Source: Acanthamoeba lenticulata
Lineage: Eukaryota; Discosea; Longamoebia; Acanthamoebidae
Assembly (NCBI GenBank): GCA_002179805.1
Contig: NAVB01002397.1
Location: 1-18,479, forward strand
Direction: 5' to 3'
Length of the DNA stretch: 18,479 bases
The position numbers were made by a program, and so were the translations under genes. Below the pieces are notes generated by a model that worked only from the letters and a program-made list of their open reading frames with translations, was not told the DNA's origin and searched no databases. Shown here piece after piece: positions 18,420 through 18,479 of the stretch (positions within the stretch are counted from its first letter, which is position 1; every line of letters begins with the position of its first letter).

Positions 18420-18479
18420 CTGTAGGGGGTTTTTTTTTTGTGATAGAAAAATGAAAAAATTAGATAATCATAAAAAGGC

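Noticed and set aside
1..18479. CRISPR arrays, tRNA or rRNA genes, insertion sequences, bacterial-type operons
   Set aside because: No repeat-spacer pattern, no cloverleaf-like tRNA boxes and no transposase frame were found; the many introns exclude a bacterial source.

Overview
The window is eukaryotic nuclear DNA. Coding sequence is GC-rich, and genes are broken by many short AT- or pyrimidine-rich introns with GTACGT/GTGCGT-like donors and CAG acceptors. Intergenic spacers are only about 100-500 nt, and the proteins are eukaryotic types (F-box/WD40, RhoGEF, RNA polymerase III subunit, GPI-like secreted proteins). This style fits a free-living amoeba such as Acanthamoeba; that assignment is inference from sequence style, not a database match.

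Left part (1-6.3 kb). A C2-RhoGEF gene (minus, 3' end outside the window) is followed by a complete nine-exon gene for RNA polymerase III subunit RPC4 (minus). Across a 99-bp shared 5' spacer lies a divergent two-exon gene (plus) for a leucine-rich-repeat protein with a degenerate kinase-like domain.

Middle part (6.3-14.5 kb). Four genes encode proteins with signal peptides. They are a 797-aa beta-helix-like protein (plus), a convergent 15-exon parallel beta-helix protein resembling polysaccharide lyases (minus), an intronless cyanophycinase-like S51 peptidase (minus) and a small cysteine-rich protein (minus). Together they look like a secreted or surface set for degrading or binding polymers. 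About 0.86 kb between the last two holds no convincing gene.

Right part (14.7-18.5 kb). A 15-exon F-box/seven-blade WD40 gene (minus), probably a ubiquitin-ligase substrate receptor, is followed by the 3' part of an unrecognised helical-protein gene (minus) that runs off the right edge.

Exon models were built by hand from splice signals, reading phase and protein family fit. For the RPC4, beta-helix, F-box/WD40 and small cysteine-rich genes, the exon lengths sum to an exact open frame. The most notable points are an apparently active secreted cyanophycinase-like enzyme, a phage-tail-like glycine/threonine motif in a secreted amoebal protein, a perfect hairpin that loops out a splice donor, WD-blade introns at repeated homologous positions, and a recurring TTCGTTCTTT motif in the RhoGEF introns and two 3' flanks.
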